DNA of 64,000 nucleotides, taken from Shouchella sp047238345 (lineage in GTDB: Bacteria > Bacillota > Bacilli > Bacillales > Bacillaceae_D). The notes below the pieces were generated by a model that did not search any database, was not told the DNA's origin, and was given only the letters and a program-made list of their open reading frames with translations. Shown piece after piece: positions 44,288 to 52,501 of the stretch. Every line of letters starts with the position of its first letter. Within the stretch, counting starts at the first letter, position 1. The stretch is from NCBI RefSeq assembly GCF_047238345.1, contig NZ_JBDFMQ010000001.1:1550001-1614000 (forward strand), given 5' to 3'. A program made the position numbers and the translations under genes.

Positions 44288-45741
44288 CAACATCAGTGAA
44301 AACAGTAAAGAACTGGATTAACGGTAGCTGGATTGAATCCAAAACAACCGAACAAGAAACAGTACCAAACCCAGCAACTGGCGAAACCATAGCAATGGTT
44401 CCATTGTCAACCGATGCAGATGTTCATGATGCGGTTGTCGCTGCAAAGCACGCTTATGAAGAGTGGAAAGTGGTACCTGTTCCTGAACGAGCGCGCTATA
44501 TGTTTGTTTATCTCGAAAAATTAAAAGAACACCGCGAAGAGTTAGCGCAACTCATTACATTAGAAAACGGCAAAACCATTAAAGATGCACGTGGGGAAGT
44601 TCAACGTGGAATTGAATGTGTCGAGTTAGCGACCTCCGCACCAACGATGATGATGGGGGATGCGCTCCCTAATATTGCTGGAGGAATTGATGGCTCAATT
44701 TGGCGCTATCCGTTAGGTGTCATAGCAGGAATCACACCATTTAATTTTCCGATGATGGTTCCGCTATGGATGTTCCCATTAGCCATCGCCGCAGGAAATT
44801 CGTTCGTGTTAAAAACTTCAGAACGAACACCATTATTAGCGGAGCGACTTGTGGAACTAATGCATGAAACAGGCTTGCCCAAAGGAGTATTAAACCTTGT
44901 GCATGGTGGAAAAGATGTCGTAAATGGTTTACTTGAGCATCCAAACGTCCAAGCAATCTCTTTTGTTGGTTCAGAACCTGTTGCCCGTCATGTGTATCAA
45001 ACAGGTACAGCGAATGGGAAGCGCGTGCAGGCTTTGGCAGGTGCTAAAAACCATGCTGTTGTTTTGGCAGATTGTGAGATGGAAAAAACGGTTCAAGGCG
45101 TCATTGGAGCGGCTTTTGCTTCAAGCGGTGAACGATGCATGGCGTGTTCCGTTGTTGCAGTTGAAGAATCATGCGCTGATGAATTTATGGAAGTGTTAAC
45201 GCGAGAGACAAAAAAATTAACAGCCGGTAACGGTATTCATGACGAGCATTTTGTTGGACCACTTATTCGACAAAGTCATAAAGATCGCGTCGTAGGCTTT
45301 ATTGATTCTGGAGTAGAAGAAGGAGCCAATCTGATTGTTGACGGTCGTGAACCGGAAGTAGAAGACAATGGCTATTTTCTAGGGGCAACATTATTCGATC
45401 ACGTAACGCCAGATATGAAAATTTGGCAAGAAGAGTTATTTGCACCAGTTCTAAGTGTAGTGCGCGTGAAAGATTTAGACGAAGGCATCGCTTTAACAAA
45501 TCAATCTCGTTTTGCGAATGGGGCCGTTCTTTACACGTCTAGTGGTCGAGCAGCTCAATATTTTAGAAATTCAATTGATGCAGGCATGGTAGGAATCAAT
45601 GTAAACGTACCAGCACCGATGGCATTTTTCTCTTTTGCTGGAAATAAAGCTTCTTTCTTCGGCGATTTAGGAACCAATGGGAAAGACGGCATTCAGTTTT
45701 ACACTAGAAAAAAAGTTGTAACGGAACGTTGGTTTAATTAA
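44284..45741 (+). CDS. mmsA: Methylmalonate-semialdehyde dehydrogenase (MmsA/IolA)
   Basis: This 485-residue aldehyde dehydrogenase converts methylmalonate semialdehyde to propionyl-CoA with CoA and NAD. The catalytic Cys is C285 in SSGERCMACSVV, and TPFNFPMMVPLWMFPLAIA and FVGSEPVARHVYQTG are the typical MmsA segments. Its product feeds the methylcitrate genes upstream in the same operon, so valine or 3-hydroxyisobutyrate carbon can flow to pyruvate and succinate. The ATG overlaps the mmsB stop (ATGA). Confidence 0.92.
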   Translation: MTTSVKTVKNWINGSWIESKTTEQETVPNPATGETIAMVPLSTDADVHDAVVAAKHAYEEWKVVPVPERARYMFVYLEKLKEHREELAQLITLENGKTIKDARGEVQRGIECVELATSAPTMMMGDALPNIAGGIDGSIWRYPLGVIAGITPFNFPMMVPLWMFPLAIAAGNSFVLKTSERTPLLAERLVELMHETGLPKGVLNLVHGGKDVVNGLLEHPNVQAISFVGSEPVARHVYQTGTANGKRVQALAGAKNHAVVLADCEMEKTVQGVIGAAFASSGERCMACSVVAVEESCADEFMEVLTRETKKLTAGNGIHDEHFVGPLIRQSHKDRVVGFIDSGVEEGANLIVDGREPEVEDNGYFLGATLFDHVTPDMKIWQEELFAPVLSVVRVKDLDEGIALTNQSRFANGAVLYTSSGRAAQYFRNSIDAGMVGINVNVPAPMAFFSFAGNKASFFGDLGTNGKDGIQFYTRKKVVTERWFN

Positions 45742-45745
45742 GACA

Positions 45746-45780
45746 AAAACAGAGTGATCGCATAGCGACCACTCTGTTTT
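45746..45780. terminator. Bidirectional terminator between mmsA and the ABC-F gene
   Basis: Arms AAAACAGAGTGATCGC and GCGACCACTCTGTTTT (one G-T pair) around ATA, with A and T runs on both sides; genes on both strands end here. Confidence 0.88.
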
Positions 45781-47370
45781 TTATTTAACAGCGACTTTTA
45801 AATAATCTTCATATGAATCTTTATCAATAATGCCGTCGTCTGTTAATTCGATGATGCGTGTAGCAATTGTGCGGATGAACTGCTGGTCATGAGAACTGAA
45901 AATCATTGAGCCTTTAAAGTTAATTAAGCCGTTATTAAGTGCTGTAATAGACTCAAGGTCTAAGTGATTTGTTGGTTCATCTAGAAGCAATACATTCGCT
46001 CCGCTAAGCATCATTTTTGATAGCATGCAACGAACTTTTTCACCACCAGACAGAACGCTGGCATTTTTTAATACTTCTTCACCTGAGAATAACATTCTTC
46101 CAAGGAAACCACGGAGGAATGATTCACTATCGTCTTCTGGAGAAAATTGACGTAGCCAGTCAACTAAGTTTAAATCACAGCCTTCAAAAAACTCAGCGTT
46201 ATCTTTAGGGAAGTACGATTGACTCGTTGTGATTCCCCACTTAAATGAGCCACTGTCAGCTTCCATTTCGCCAGTTAAGATTTTAAACAACGTCGTCTTA
46301 GCTAAATCGTTGGACCCAACTAACGCAATTTTGTCATCTTTACTCATGCGGAAAGATACGTTGTTCAAGACTTTTTCACCATCTATGGTTTTCGTTAATC
46401 CTTCTACAAGCAATAAGTCATTTCCGATTTCACGTTCCGGTGTGAAATGAATGTACGGATACTTACGTGATGAGGGCTTAATGTCGTCAAGGGTGATTTT
46501 CTCTAGTTGCTTCTTACGAGATGTAGCTTGCTTTGATTTCGAAGCGTTGGCACTAAAGCGAGCAACGAAATTTTCAAGCTCTTTAATCTTTTCTTCTTTC
46601 TTCTTGTTTTGGTCTTGTGCCATTTTTAACGCTAGTTGGCTAGACTCATACCAGAAGTCGTAGTTGCCGACATACAGCTGAATTTTACCAAAATCAAGAT
46701 CAGCAATGTGCGTACAAACGTTGTTCAAGAAGTGACGGTCATGGGAGACAACGATAACCGTATTTTCAAAGTTAATTAAAAAGTCTTCTAGCCATTGAAT
46801 CGCTTTTAAGTCAAGACCGTTCGTCGGCTCATCTAAAAGCAGAACGTCAGGTTGACCGAATAAAGCTTGAGCAAGCAAAACTTTTACTTTTTCTGATTCT
46901 GATAGTTCAGAGAGGGTTTTGTCGTGAGCGTCTTCACCAATACCTAGTCCTTTTAAAAGAACGGCTGCATCTGATTCAGCTTCCCAACCATTGAGCTCAG
47001 CAAACTCTCCTTCGAGCTCCGCTGCTTTCATGCCATCTTCATCAGAAAAATCTTCTTTCATATAAATGGCGTCTTTTTCTTGCATGACTTTATAAAGACG
47101 AGAGTGCCCCATAATAACGGTTTGTAGCACTTGCTCGTTCTCATACTCAAAATGGTTCTGTTTTAATACAGCCATACGAGAGCCTGGCTTCATTGCGACA
47201 TGCCCTTGCTGCGAGTCGATTTCACCAGATAAGATTTTCAAGAAAGTTGATTTTCCGGCACCATTTGCGCCAATTAATCCATAACAATTTCCAGGGTTAA
47301 ATTGTATATTCACGTCTTCAAATAGTTTACGTCCGCCAAACTGTAAACCAACGTTAGAAACAGTAATCAT
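45781..47370 (-). CDS. ABC-F family ATP-binding protein (YkpA/YbiT type)
   Basis: This 529-residue protein has two nucleotide-binding domains, no membrane helices and an inter-domain linker rich in Lys/Glu (about residues 240-300), as in ABC-F translation factors. Domain 1 has Walker A GANGAGKST and DEPTNGLD; domain 2 has a degenerate Walker A, GSNDLAKTT, with LSGGEKVR and DEPTNHLD. Length and start (MITVSNVGLQFGGRKLFEDV) fit YkpA. ABC-F proteins act at the ribosome; this subgroup is not a known resistance factor. ATG 47370 follows AGGAGG; a 29-residue longer reading is unlikely. Confidence 0.88.
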   Translation of the reverse strand: MITVSNVGLQFGGRKLFEDVNIQFNPGNCYGLIGANGAGKSTFLKILSGEIDSQQGHVAMKPGSRMAVLKQNHFEYENEQVLQTVIMGHSRLYKVMQEKDAIYMKEDFSDEDGMKAAELEGEFAELNGWEAESDAAVLLKGLGIGEDAHDKTLSELSESEKVKVLLAQALFGQPDVLLLDEPTNGLDLKAIQWLEDFLINFENTVIVVSHDRHFLNNVCTHIADLDFGKIQLYVGNYDFWYESSQLALKMAQDQNKKKEEKIKELENFVARFSANASKSKQATSRKKQLEKITLDDIKPSSRKYPYIHFTPEREIGNDLLLVEGLTKTIDGEKVLNNVSFRMSKDDKIALVGSNDLAKTTLFKILTGEMEADSGSFKWGITTSQSYFPKDNAEFFEGCDLNLVDWLRQFSPEDDSESFLRGFLGRMLFSGEEVLKNASVLSGGEKVRCMLSKMMLSGANVLLLDEPTNHLDLESITALNNGLINFKGSMIFSSHDQQFIRTIATRIIELTDDGIIDKDSYEDYLKVAVK

Positions 47371-47498
47371 CGCGTAACCTCCTAAGCGTAGTAACAAATG
47401 TCCGTTTTTCGCTCCACCCTCTAGTTTACCTCCAAACGGTATAGGTGTAAACGGCAAAACCGTAAATTCTTTTCTCTATTCAGCTTTTATTTTAAGAA

Positions 47499-47534
47499 AA
47501 AACGCTCGTCCGCAAAATGTGCGAACGAGCGTTT
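47499..47534 (-). terminator. Terminator after the aldo/keto reductase gene
   Basis: Arms AAACGCTCGT and ACGAGCGTTT, extended by CGC/GCG, are followed on the minus strand by a T-rich TTCTTAAAA tract. It ends the gene at 47541-48365. Confidence 0.75.
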
Positions 47535-47540
47535 AAGAAG

Positions 47541-48365
47541 TTAACGTGCGTGCATATCACTTGGGTCAGCACCACGACGTTGATTTCGATCGAGCTGATT
47601 AATCGCGTTCATATGCTCGTCTGTTAGTTCAAAATGAAAGACATTAAAGTTTTCTTCAATACGACTTGGTGTTACTGACTTAGGAATGACAATGGTTCCT
47701 CGCTGTAAATGCCATCTCAATACGACTTGAGCAGGGGTTTTTTGCTGTTCTTCTGCAATTTTGACAATAACTTCATCTTGCAAAAGTTCTTGGCCTTGAT
47801 CAAGCGGGCTCCAAGCTTCTAAGTAAATATTGTGTTCTTCACAAAAGGCTCGTAATTCATTTTGTGCAAGGTACGGGTGACACTCAACTTGATTAAGAAC
47901 AGGAGGAACATCACACTCATTTAATAAACGTTCTAAATGTTCAATGTGGAAGTTACATACGCCGATTGCACGAACGCGCCCATCTTTATAAAGTTTTTCT
48001 AACGCTTGATACGTCTCAATATACTGATCAAAATCCGGAGTAGGCCAATGGATTAAATATAAATCGACATAATCAAGACCAAGTTTTTCTATGCTTGTCT
48101 CAAAAGCTGCTAACGTTTTGTCAAACCCTTGATCGGCATTCCATACTTTTGTGGTGATAAAGAGGTCTTCGCGGTCTATTTCAGACGCTTGAATTGCTCG
48201 ACCAACACCTTCTTCATTTTGATAGATCATGGCGGTGTCAATGGAGGTATAGCCTGTTTGTAGTGCGTGAGCAACTGCTGGTTGTGCTTCTTCATTTTTT
48301 ACTTTCCAAACACCGAACCCGAGTTGTGGCATCTTGACTTGATTGTTTAACGTGACTATTTTCAT
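47541..48365 (-). CDS. Aldo/keto reductase (YvgN/glyoxal reductase type)
   Basis: This 274-residue NADPH-dependent TIM-barrel reductase has the catalytic tetrad D43, Y48, K73 and H106 (DTAMIYQNEEGVG, TTKVW, LIHWP) and the coenzyme segment IPKSVTPSRIEEN. It is close to B. subtilis YvgN in length and motifs, an enzyme that reduces glyoxals and other small aldehydes. It stands alone between a terminator and a divergent lipoprotein gene. Confidence 0.87.
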   Translation of the reverse strand: MKIVTLNNQVKMPQLGFGVWKVKNEEAQPAVAHALQTGYTSIDTAMIYQNEEGVGRAIQASEIDREDLFITTKVWNADQGFDKTLAAFETSIEKLGLDYVDLYLIHWPTPDFDQYIETYQALEKLYKDGRVRAIGVCNFHIEHLERLLNECDVPPVLNQVECHPYLAQNELRAFCEEHNIYLEAWSPLDQGQELLQDEVIVKIAEEQQKTPAQVVLRWHLQRGTIVIPKSVTPSRIEENFNVFHFELTDEHMNAINQLDRNQRRGADPSDMHAR

Positions 48366-48487
48366 CTCTTATCACTCCTTTTTGATTCGACTTAATTATA
48401 CGACAAATGGCGAAATTGAAAAAGCAAGAGGTTTTAATCTTGGGAAAATCGTTTATACAACGGATACAACAGTTGGAGGTAGATCAG

Positions 48488-49590
48488 ATGAAAAAAATGA
48501 TGATGACACTAGGAGGCAGTTTTCTTTTAGTGGCATGTAACACAGTAGATGACGAAGAAATGGATGAGATTACAGGAGATGCTACCGACGATGAAGAGAC
48601 AAGCGAGACCGTTGTTGGAGTTGATGAAACGATATAGCAGAAAGTCTAGAAAGTCCATGGGCGATTGTAAAGGATAAAGATCGTTTCTTTATTCCAAAAC
48701 GGGATGGGACGATTTATCGGATAGACGAGGATGAGGAGATTACAGAGGAAACGGTGCAATTAAACGAAGACGTTGTACAGGAAGCGGAATCGGGATTGCT
48801 CGGTATGGTGCTCGACCCTGATTTTGATTCAAATGGCTATGCGTATGTCTACCATTCTTATGAAGGTGCTGACAGTGCGATTGAAAATCGAATTGTTCGC
48901 ATGGAGTGGAATGAAGCCGAAAACGAATGGTCAGAGAATGATATTCTGTTAGAAGGTATTCCAGGAGCACCAACGCATAATGGCGGTAGGTTGGCAATTG
49001 GTCCAGATGGTTATTTGTATGCAACGACGGGGGATGCTGAAGAAGTTGATCTCGCACAAGAAGAAGACAGTCTCGCCGGATCAATCTTACGTATGAATTT
49101 AGATGGTGCGGTACCAGAGGATAATCCATTTGATGATTCTGTCGTCTATTCTTATGGTCACCGCAATCCGCAAGGCTTAACGTGGTTAAGCGACGGAACG
49201 ATGTATAGTTCTGAACATGGAGCCACTGGTCATGATGAAATCAATGAGATTGAAGCTGGAAATAACTATGGTTGGCCTGTTATCGAAGGAGATGAAACAG
49301 AAGAAGGAATGGAAACGCCTGTAATTCATTCTGGACAAGATACGTGGGCACCATCAGGCATTGCTACTTATAATGACTTCATTTACATGGCTGGATTGAG
49401 AGGGGAAGCTGTGTTTCTGTTTAACCCAGCGGAGGCAGAAGAATTGGATGAATATATTATGGACTATGGAAGAGTTCGTGATGTGCTTGTAGAAGAAGAC
49501 CAGCTTTACCTCATCACGAACAATACAGATGGTCGAGGCAACCCGGAAGCAGAAGATGATCGTTTGATGCAAGTTGATTTAAATGATTAA
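48488..49590 (+). pseudogene. Frameshifted glucose/sorbosone dehydrogenase-like lipoprotein
   Basis: An ATG behind GGAGGT opens a lipoprotein signal (lipobox LVAC) followed by an acidic linker, but the frame stops at TAG 48635-48637. The downstream frame continues without a gap as AESLESPWAIVKDKDRFF and runs to 49590. It holds the PQQ-dependent sugar dehydrogenase (YliI/GDH) beta-propeller with ESGLLGMVLDPDFDSNGY, APTHNGGRLAIGPDG and YGHRNPQGLTW. Removing two bases, for example one TA of GATATAG at about 48631-48635, or adding one, would restore a ~366-residue protein. Either it is a recent pseudogene, or phase variation, or a sequencing error. Like other exported proteins here it is very acidic. 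Confidence 0.8.
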
Positions 49591-49665
49591 GTGCGACTCG
49601 TTTTTGGCATTTTGTATCTTTGTGATACACTTAGAACGAAAAGCATAAAAGAGGTGACGAACGAC

Positions 49666-49989
49666 ATGATTGAAATGACAACACAAGAAGATTGGAATCA
49701 AATTCAAGAGAAAGCGCAAGATCAAACTGTACTTGTGTTTAAACACAGCACGCAATGCCCAATTAGCGCAGAAGCGTTTGATGAGTTTCAAGCTTTTACT
49801 GCTGAGAACCCGGACTATGTATCAGCATTTGTGAAGGTGATTGAATCTAGACCACTATCTAATCAAATTGCGGAGGACTTAAAAACGGTTCACAAATCGC
49901 CACAACTGTTTGTGTTAAACAACAGTAAAGTCCAGTGGACAGAATCCCACTGGAACATTAAAAAGGCAGCTATTGCCGAGCATGTGTAA
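49666..49989 (+). CDS. Monothiol bacilliredoxin, YtxJ/BrxC family
   Basis: This 107-residue thioredoxin-fold protein has a single active-site cysteine, C31, in HSTQCPIS, as in the bacillithiol-related redox protein YtxJ (BrxC). It is expected to remove bacillithiol from S-bacillithiolated proteins in the cytosol. ATG 49666 follows AGAGGTGA; the longer in-frame reading begins within the preceding gene's terminal region and lacks a site. bshB2, for bacillithiol synthesis, lies about 2.5 kb away. Confidence 0.85.
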   Translation: MIEMTTQEDWNQIQEKAQDQTVLVFKHSTQCPISAEAFDEFQAFTAENPDYVSAFVKVIESRPLSNQIAEDLKTVHKSPQLFVLNNSKVQWTESHWNIKKAAIAEHV

Positions 49990-50005
49990 GAGGAACACTT
50001 GTTTA

Positions 50006-50043
50006 AAACAGCCCCTTGTCTTGATGACAAGGGGCTGTTTCTT
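50006..50043 (+). terminator. Terminator after the bacilliredoxin gene
   Basis: Perfect 15-base arms AAACAGCCCCTTGTC/GACAAGGGGCTGTTT with a TTGAT loop and a CTTTC tail. Confidence 0.88.
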
Positions 50044-50136
50044 TCGCTATAAACATGAACAAAAAAAGTCCGCGCAACTAACTGGAGTGCGCCGCTACAG
50101 CGAACTTAAACGTATGCTCAAGTGTTAAGGATCGCC

Positions 50137-50253
50137 TTAGCCTTTTTTTCTTTTTGCTTTCTGGTCTTGTTTAAATATATTCCAGTACGTAAACAATAGA
50201 AACACAATAACGAAAATGGATGCGCTTCGTTGAACCATTTCAAACCATGTCAA
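50137..50253 (-). CDS. Small single-span membrane protein (38 aa)
   Basis: A TTG start at 50253, five bases after GAGGTGAT, opens a 38-codon frame. The protein has a short N-terminus, one membrane helix (about residues 11-24, rich in Ile/Val/Phe/Leu) and a basic tail KQDQKAKRKKG. This looks like one of the tiny membrane peptides common in bacilli. The function is unknown. The evidence is the ribosome-binding site and the coherent membrane-plus-basic-tail layout. Confidence 0.5.
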   Translation of the reverse strand: MTWFEMVQRSASIFVIVFLLFTYWNIFKQDQKAKRKKG

Positions 50254-50394
50254 TAGACATCACCTCGTTTGTTACTATTTGCAAAAATATATCATTTATA
50301 CACGAGATACGGCTCTATTTTTAAGAGGGTCAGGCGTATAAACAAGAAGAAGTTCATGCAGATGCATAACGTAAAAACATGGAGGTGATATATT

Positions 50395-50619
50395 TTGAAT
50401 CCAGTAATCTATGCATTGGGCTTGTTTGTATTTATCTTAGTCGGTTTAACAAGCGTATTTGGAGCCGTTTTTTCATTACTTTCTGGACTTGAAACGATTT
50501 ATTTCTTATCATGGTTAGGGGTCGCAGCTTTTTCAATTCTCGTTATCTATGTCATTGATTTAAGTGCTCGACTTGGGGAAATTGAAACAAAGCTATATGA
50601 AGAGGAAGAAGAATTGTAA
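50395..50619 (+). CDS. Small two-span membrane protein of unknown function
   Basis: This 74-residue protein starts with TTG behind GGAGGTGA. It has two membrane helices (about residues 4-27 and 34-55) and a charged tail that ends in EEEEEL. I do not recognise it. It is monocistronic, with a terminator directly after. The clear start and hydrophobic pattern support a real gene. Confidence 0.65.
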   Translation: MNPVIYALGLFVFILVGLTSVFGAVFSLLSGLETIYFLSWLGVAAFSILVIYVIDLSARLGEIETKLYEEEEEL

Positions 50620-50627
50620 ATGAAACG

Positions 50628-50665
50628 AAGCGATTGATGTGGTTAATCCAGTCAATCGCTTTTTT
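50628..50665 (+). terminator. Terminator after the two-span membrane protein gene
   Basis: Arms AAGCGATTGA and TCAATCGCTT with a 14-base loop and a T-run. Confidence 0.8.
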
Positions 50666-50772
50666 GTTTATACACCGTAAAAGCTCTCATAGGAGCAGGT
50701 TTAAAGGAATCATCTTATCTTTAACAATGGAACAACTAATAGAGCCATATACGTTGTATGATTACGTTTTGG

Positions 50773-50913
50773 TCATATACGAGATTCATTTGTATGTATG
50801 TTGCGTCTAACTAATTCCTCTTTCAAGATTGCTAAAAAATCTTTTTCAAGGCGATTTTCTTTCGCTTTTTCGTACGCTTCAATTAATATAGAATCTGAAA
50901 GTTGTTCAATCAT
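50773..50913 (-). CDS. sda: Sporulation checkpoint protein Sda (histidine kinase KinA inhibitor)
   Basis: A 46-codon frame starts at ATG 50913, eight bases after GGAG. The product has the Sda pattern: a short start followed by LSDSILIEAYEKAKE, RLEKDFLAILKEEL and a basic RR turn, forming the helical hairpin. Sda blocks autophosphorylation of the sporulation kinase when DNA replication is disturbed. In B. subtilis sda is controlled by DnaA; here a single DnaA-box-like TTATAAACA (one mismatch to TTATNCACA) lies upstream at 50985-50993, which is weak evidence alone. Confidence 0.85.
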   Translation of the reverse strand: MIEQLSDSILIEAYEKAKENRLEKDFLAILKEELVRRNIHTNESRI

Positions 50914-51002
50914 TCTTTACGCTCCTTTTACAGTTCACTCTTTGATCTATAGTCTATAACTGTTTCGTACCCAGATGAATTTACTTATAAACAAAAAAAA
51001 TA

Positions 51003-51033
51003 CGACAAAAACCTAGCAGAATTATGCTAGGTT
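51003..51033 (-). terminator. Terminator of the GNAT-like gene
   Basis: Arms AACCTAGCA and TGCTAGGTT; on the minus strand the right arm is followed by TTTGTCG. The hairpin overlaps the stop codon of the gene at 51032. Confidence 0.75.
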
Positions 51034-51514
51034 ATTGACCGAACCATCGAATTCTTCCGTTTTGTTGTTCAACATCAAGACTAATGTCAAAGGAATGCTT
51101 TTTATAAAAATGGGCGAGACGTTCAACGTGTCCCCAGTCTCGTTTGGCAATGTTTCCTTCAATGCCACAATTCTCTTTCCAAGCAATCTCTTTTAAATAG
51201 TTCATGCAGATAGTACCAAACCCTCTACAAGGTTCGCCTTTTATATCGTCAATAAAAAGAGTATGATTCTCTTGATATTCTGCTTCTAGTACGAAATCCC
51301 ACGTTCCTTGATAGGGGTGGCTACACTGGTTAATCATAACTTGAAAGGTATCATTTGATTGTGCTTTTGATACAATGACCCATTCTTCATCATCGATTTG
51401 TTCAATGCCAATTACTTCTTTTTTTTCTTCTTTTGCTATCTCTCGAACCTGCTGTTGCATTCGAAGCATCTGTAGATCACGTCTATCTGCCTTTGGTAGA
51501 GTTGAGGTTGTCAT
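51032..51514 (-). CDS. GNAT-like acetyltransferase-fold protein of unknown substrate
   Basis: This 160-residue protein has a possible N-acetyltransferase core: a strand TLFIDDIKGEPCRGFGTICMN resembling the acetyl-CoA loop (R-G-x-G-T pattern at about 107-112) and a C-terminal HVERLAHFYKKHSFDIS. The N-terminal 35 residues are a charged helix. The substrate is unknown. I use ATG 51514 behind AAGGAGTG, not the reading that starts at 51550. Confidence 0.6.
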   Translation of the reverse strand: MTTSTLPKADRRDLQMLRMQQQVREIAKEEKKEVIGIEQIDDEEWVIVSKAQSNDTFQVMINQCSHPYQGTWDFVLEAEYQENHTLFIDDIKGEPCRGFGTICMNYLKEIAWKENCGIEGNIAKRDWGHVERLAHFYKKHSFDISLDVEQQNGRIRWFGQ

Positions 51515-51667
51515 ATGATCACTCCTTCTCATCCTTAGGAAATCCGCCACTTATTATAGAAGAAGTGTGCTCAATTTGCAATGGAAATGAATGTAAGGAA
51601 CGTGCGACCTAATGTTCCATACAAAAAAAGACAAGCAAGTCGATAAAACATGCTTGTCTGAACAAGG

Positions 51668-52501
51668 TTACGCGGTATTCGTTGAGGAACGTTCAAACGT
51701 TGACACATCAGGTAAACCGTCAATTGTACATTCTATTTCCGAAAGGGTTTTGGAGAGGTACGTTAATTCTTTTCCTGCTAATAATTTCTTTTTCACCCGA
51801 TTAAAGCGCGGGTCTAGCTGATCAAGTTGGTCGTACAACGAATCAATGGATGTATACATCTGAATTAAAGGTAAAGCGGTTTTCTCCCCTACACCTGGAC
51901 AACCGGGAATATTGTCGCTTGTGTCCCCAAGTAGTGCTTTTACATCAACCCATTGATCGGGTCTAATTTGATAAGCTTCTGTAAATTGTGTAGCGCCCAT
52001 GACGATTTCTTTTTTCTTAACAGAAAGAATCTGCGACGTTTGCGCACTTAACAATTGAAACAAATCTTTGTCATTGGAATAAATATATGCAGGTGCCTCT
52101 GGAAAAACCTTTTCCCAATTCTTGCTGATCGCACCCATTAGATCATCAGCTTCATAAGGGGGGTGCGCGATTTGGGCTACGTTCGTATGAGATAAATGGC
52201 GTTTAAGCAGTTCGTACTGCTCAATTAAAAGTTCTGGTAGCTCATTTCTGGTTTGCTTGTAGGGCTCATAAAGATGTCGTCTGAACGTGTCTTCTCGCGG
52301 AATGTCCCAAGTAACCACACAATGTGTTACGTTGTATTGCCGTTTTAGTTGTTCGAGCTTTCTTAGAAAGCCATTCATTCCGTTTACAGCCACACCGTCT
52401 TCGTTCTTTTCAAGGGATTCAACTGGACGATTGTAACTCGTTGCAAAATATGAACGGCTCAATAAATTGAATCCGTCAATAATTAATAAAGTGTTTTCCA
52501 T
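51668..52501 (-). CDS. ypcP: 5'-3' exonuclease, YpcP/FEN type
   Basis: This 277-residue protein corresponds to the 5'-3' exonuclease domain of DNA polymerase I as a stand-alone enzyme. Motifs are LLIIDGFNLLSRSYF (metal-binding Asp9), PPYEADDLMG, SNDKDLFQLL and the helix-hairpin-helix LGDTSDNIPGCPGVGEKTA (about 190-208). YpcP removes RNA primers and flaps together with PolA. Its start overlaps the bshB2 stop by one base (TAATG), so the two are coupled. Confidence 0.9.
   Translation of the reverse strand: MENTLLIIDGFNLLSRSYFATSYNRPVESLEKNEDGVAVNGMNGFLRKLEQLKRQYNVTHCVVTWDIPREDTFRRHLYEPYKQTRNELPELLIEQYELLKRHLSHTNVAQIAHPPYEADDLMGAISKNWEKVFPEAPAYIYSNDKDLFQLLSAQTSQILSVKKKEIVMGATQFTEAYQIRPDQWVDVKALLGDTSDNIPGCPGVGEKTALPLIQMYTSIDSLYDQLDQLDPRFNRVKKKLLAGKELTYLSKTLSEIECTIDGLPDVSTFERSSTNTA

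Noticed and set aside
48740..49129. Minus-strand open frame opposite the sugar-dehydrogenase-like gene
   Set aside because: The plus-strand frame has clear beta-propeller motifs; the minus product is His/Leu-rich and looks like a shadow frame.
50985..50993. DnaA box upstream of sda
   Set aside because: TTATAAACA has one mismatch and is single; B. subtilis sda has several boxes, so this could be chance.
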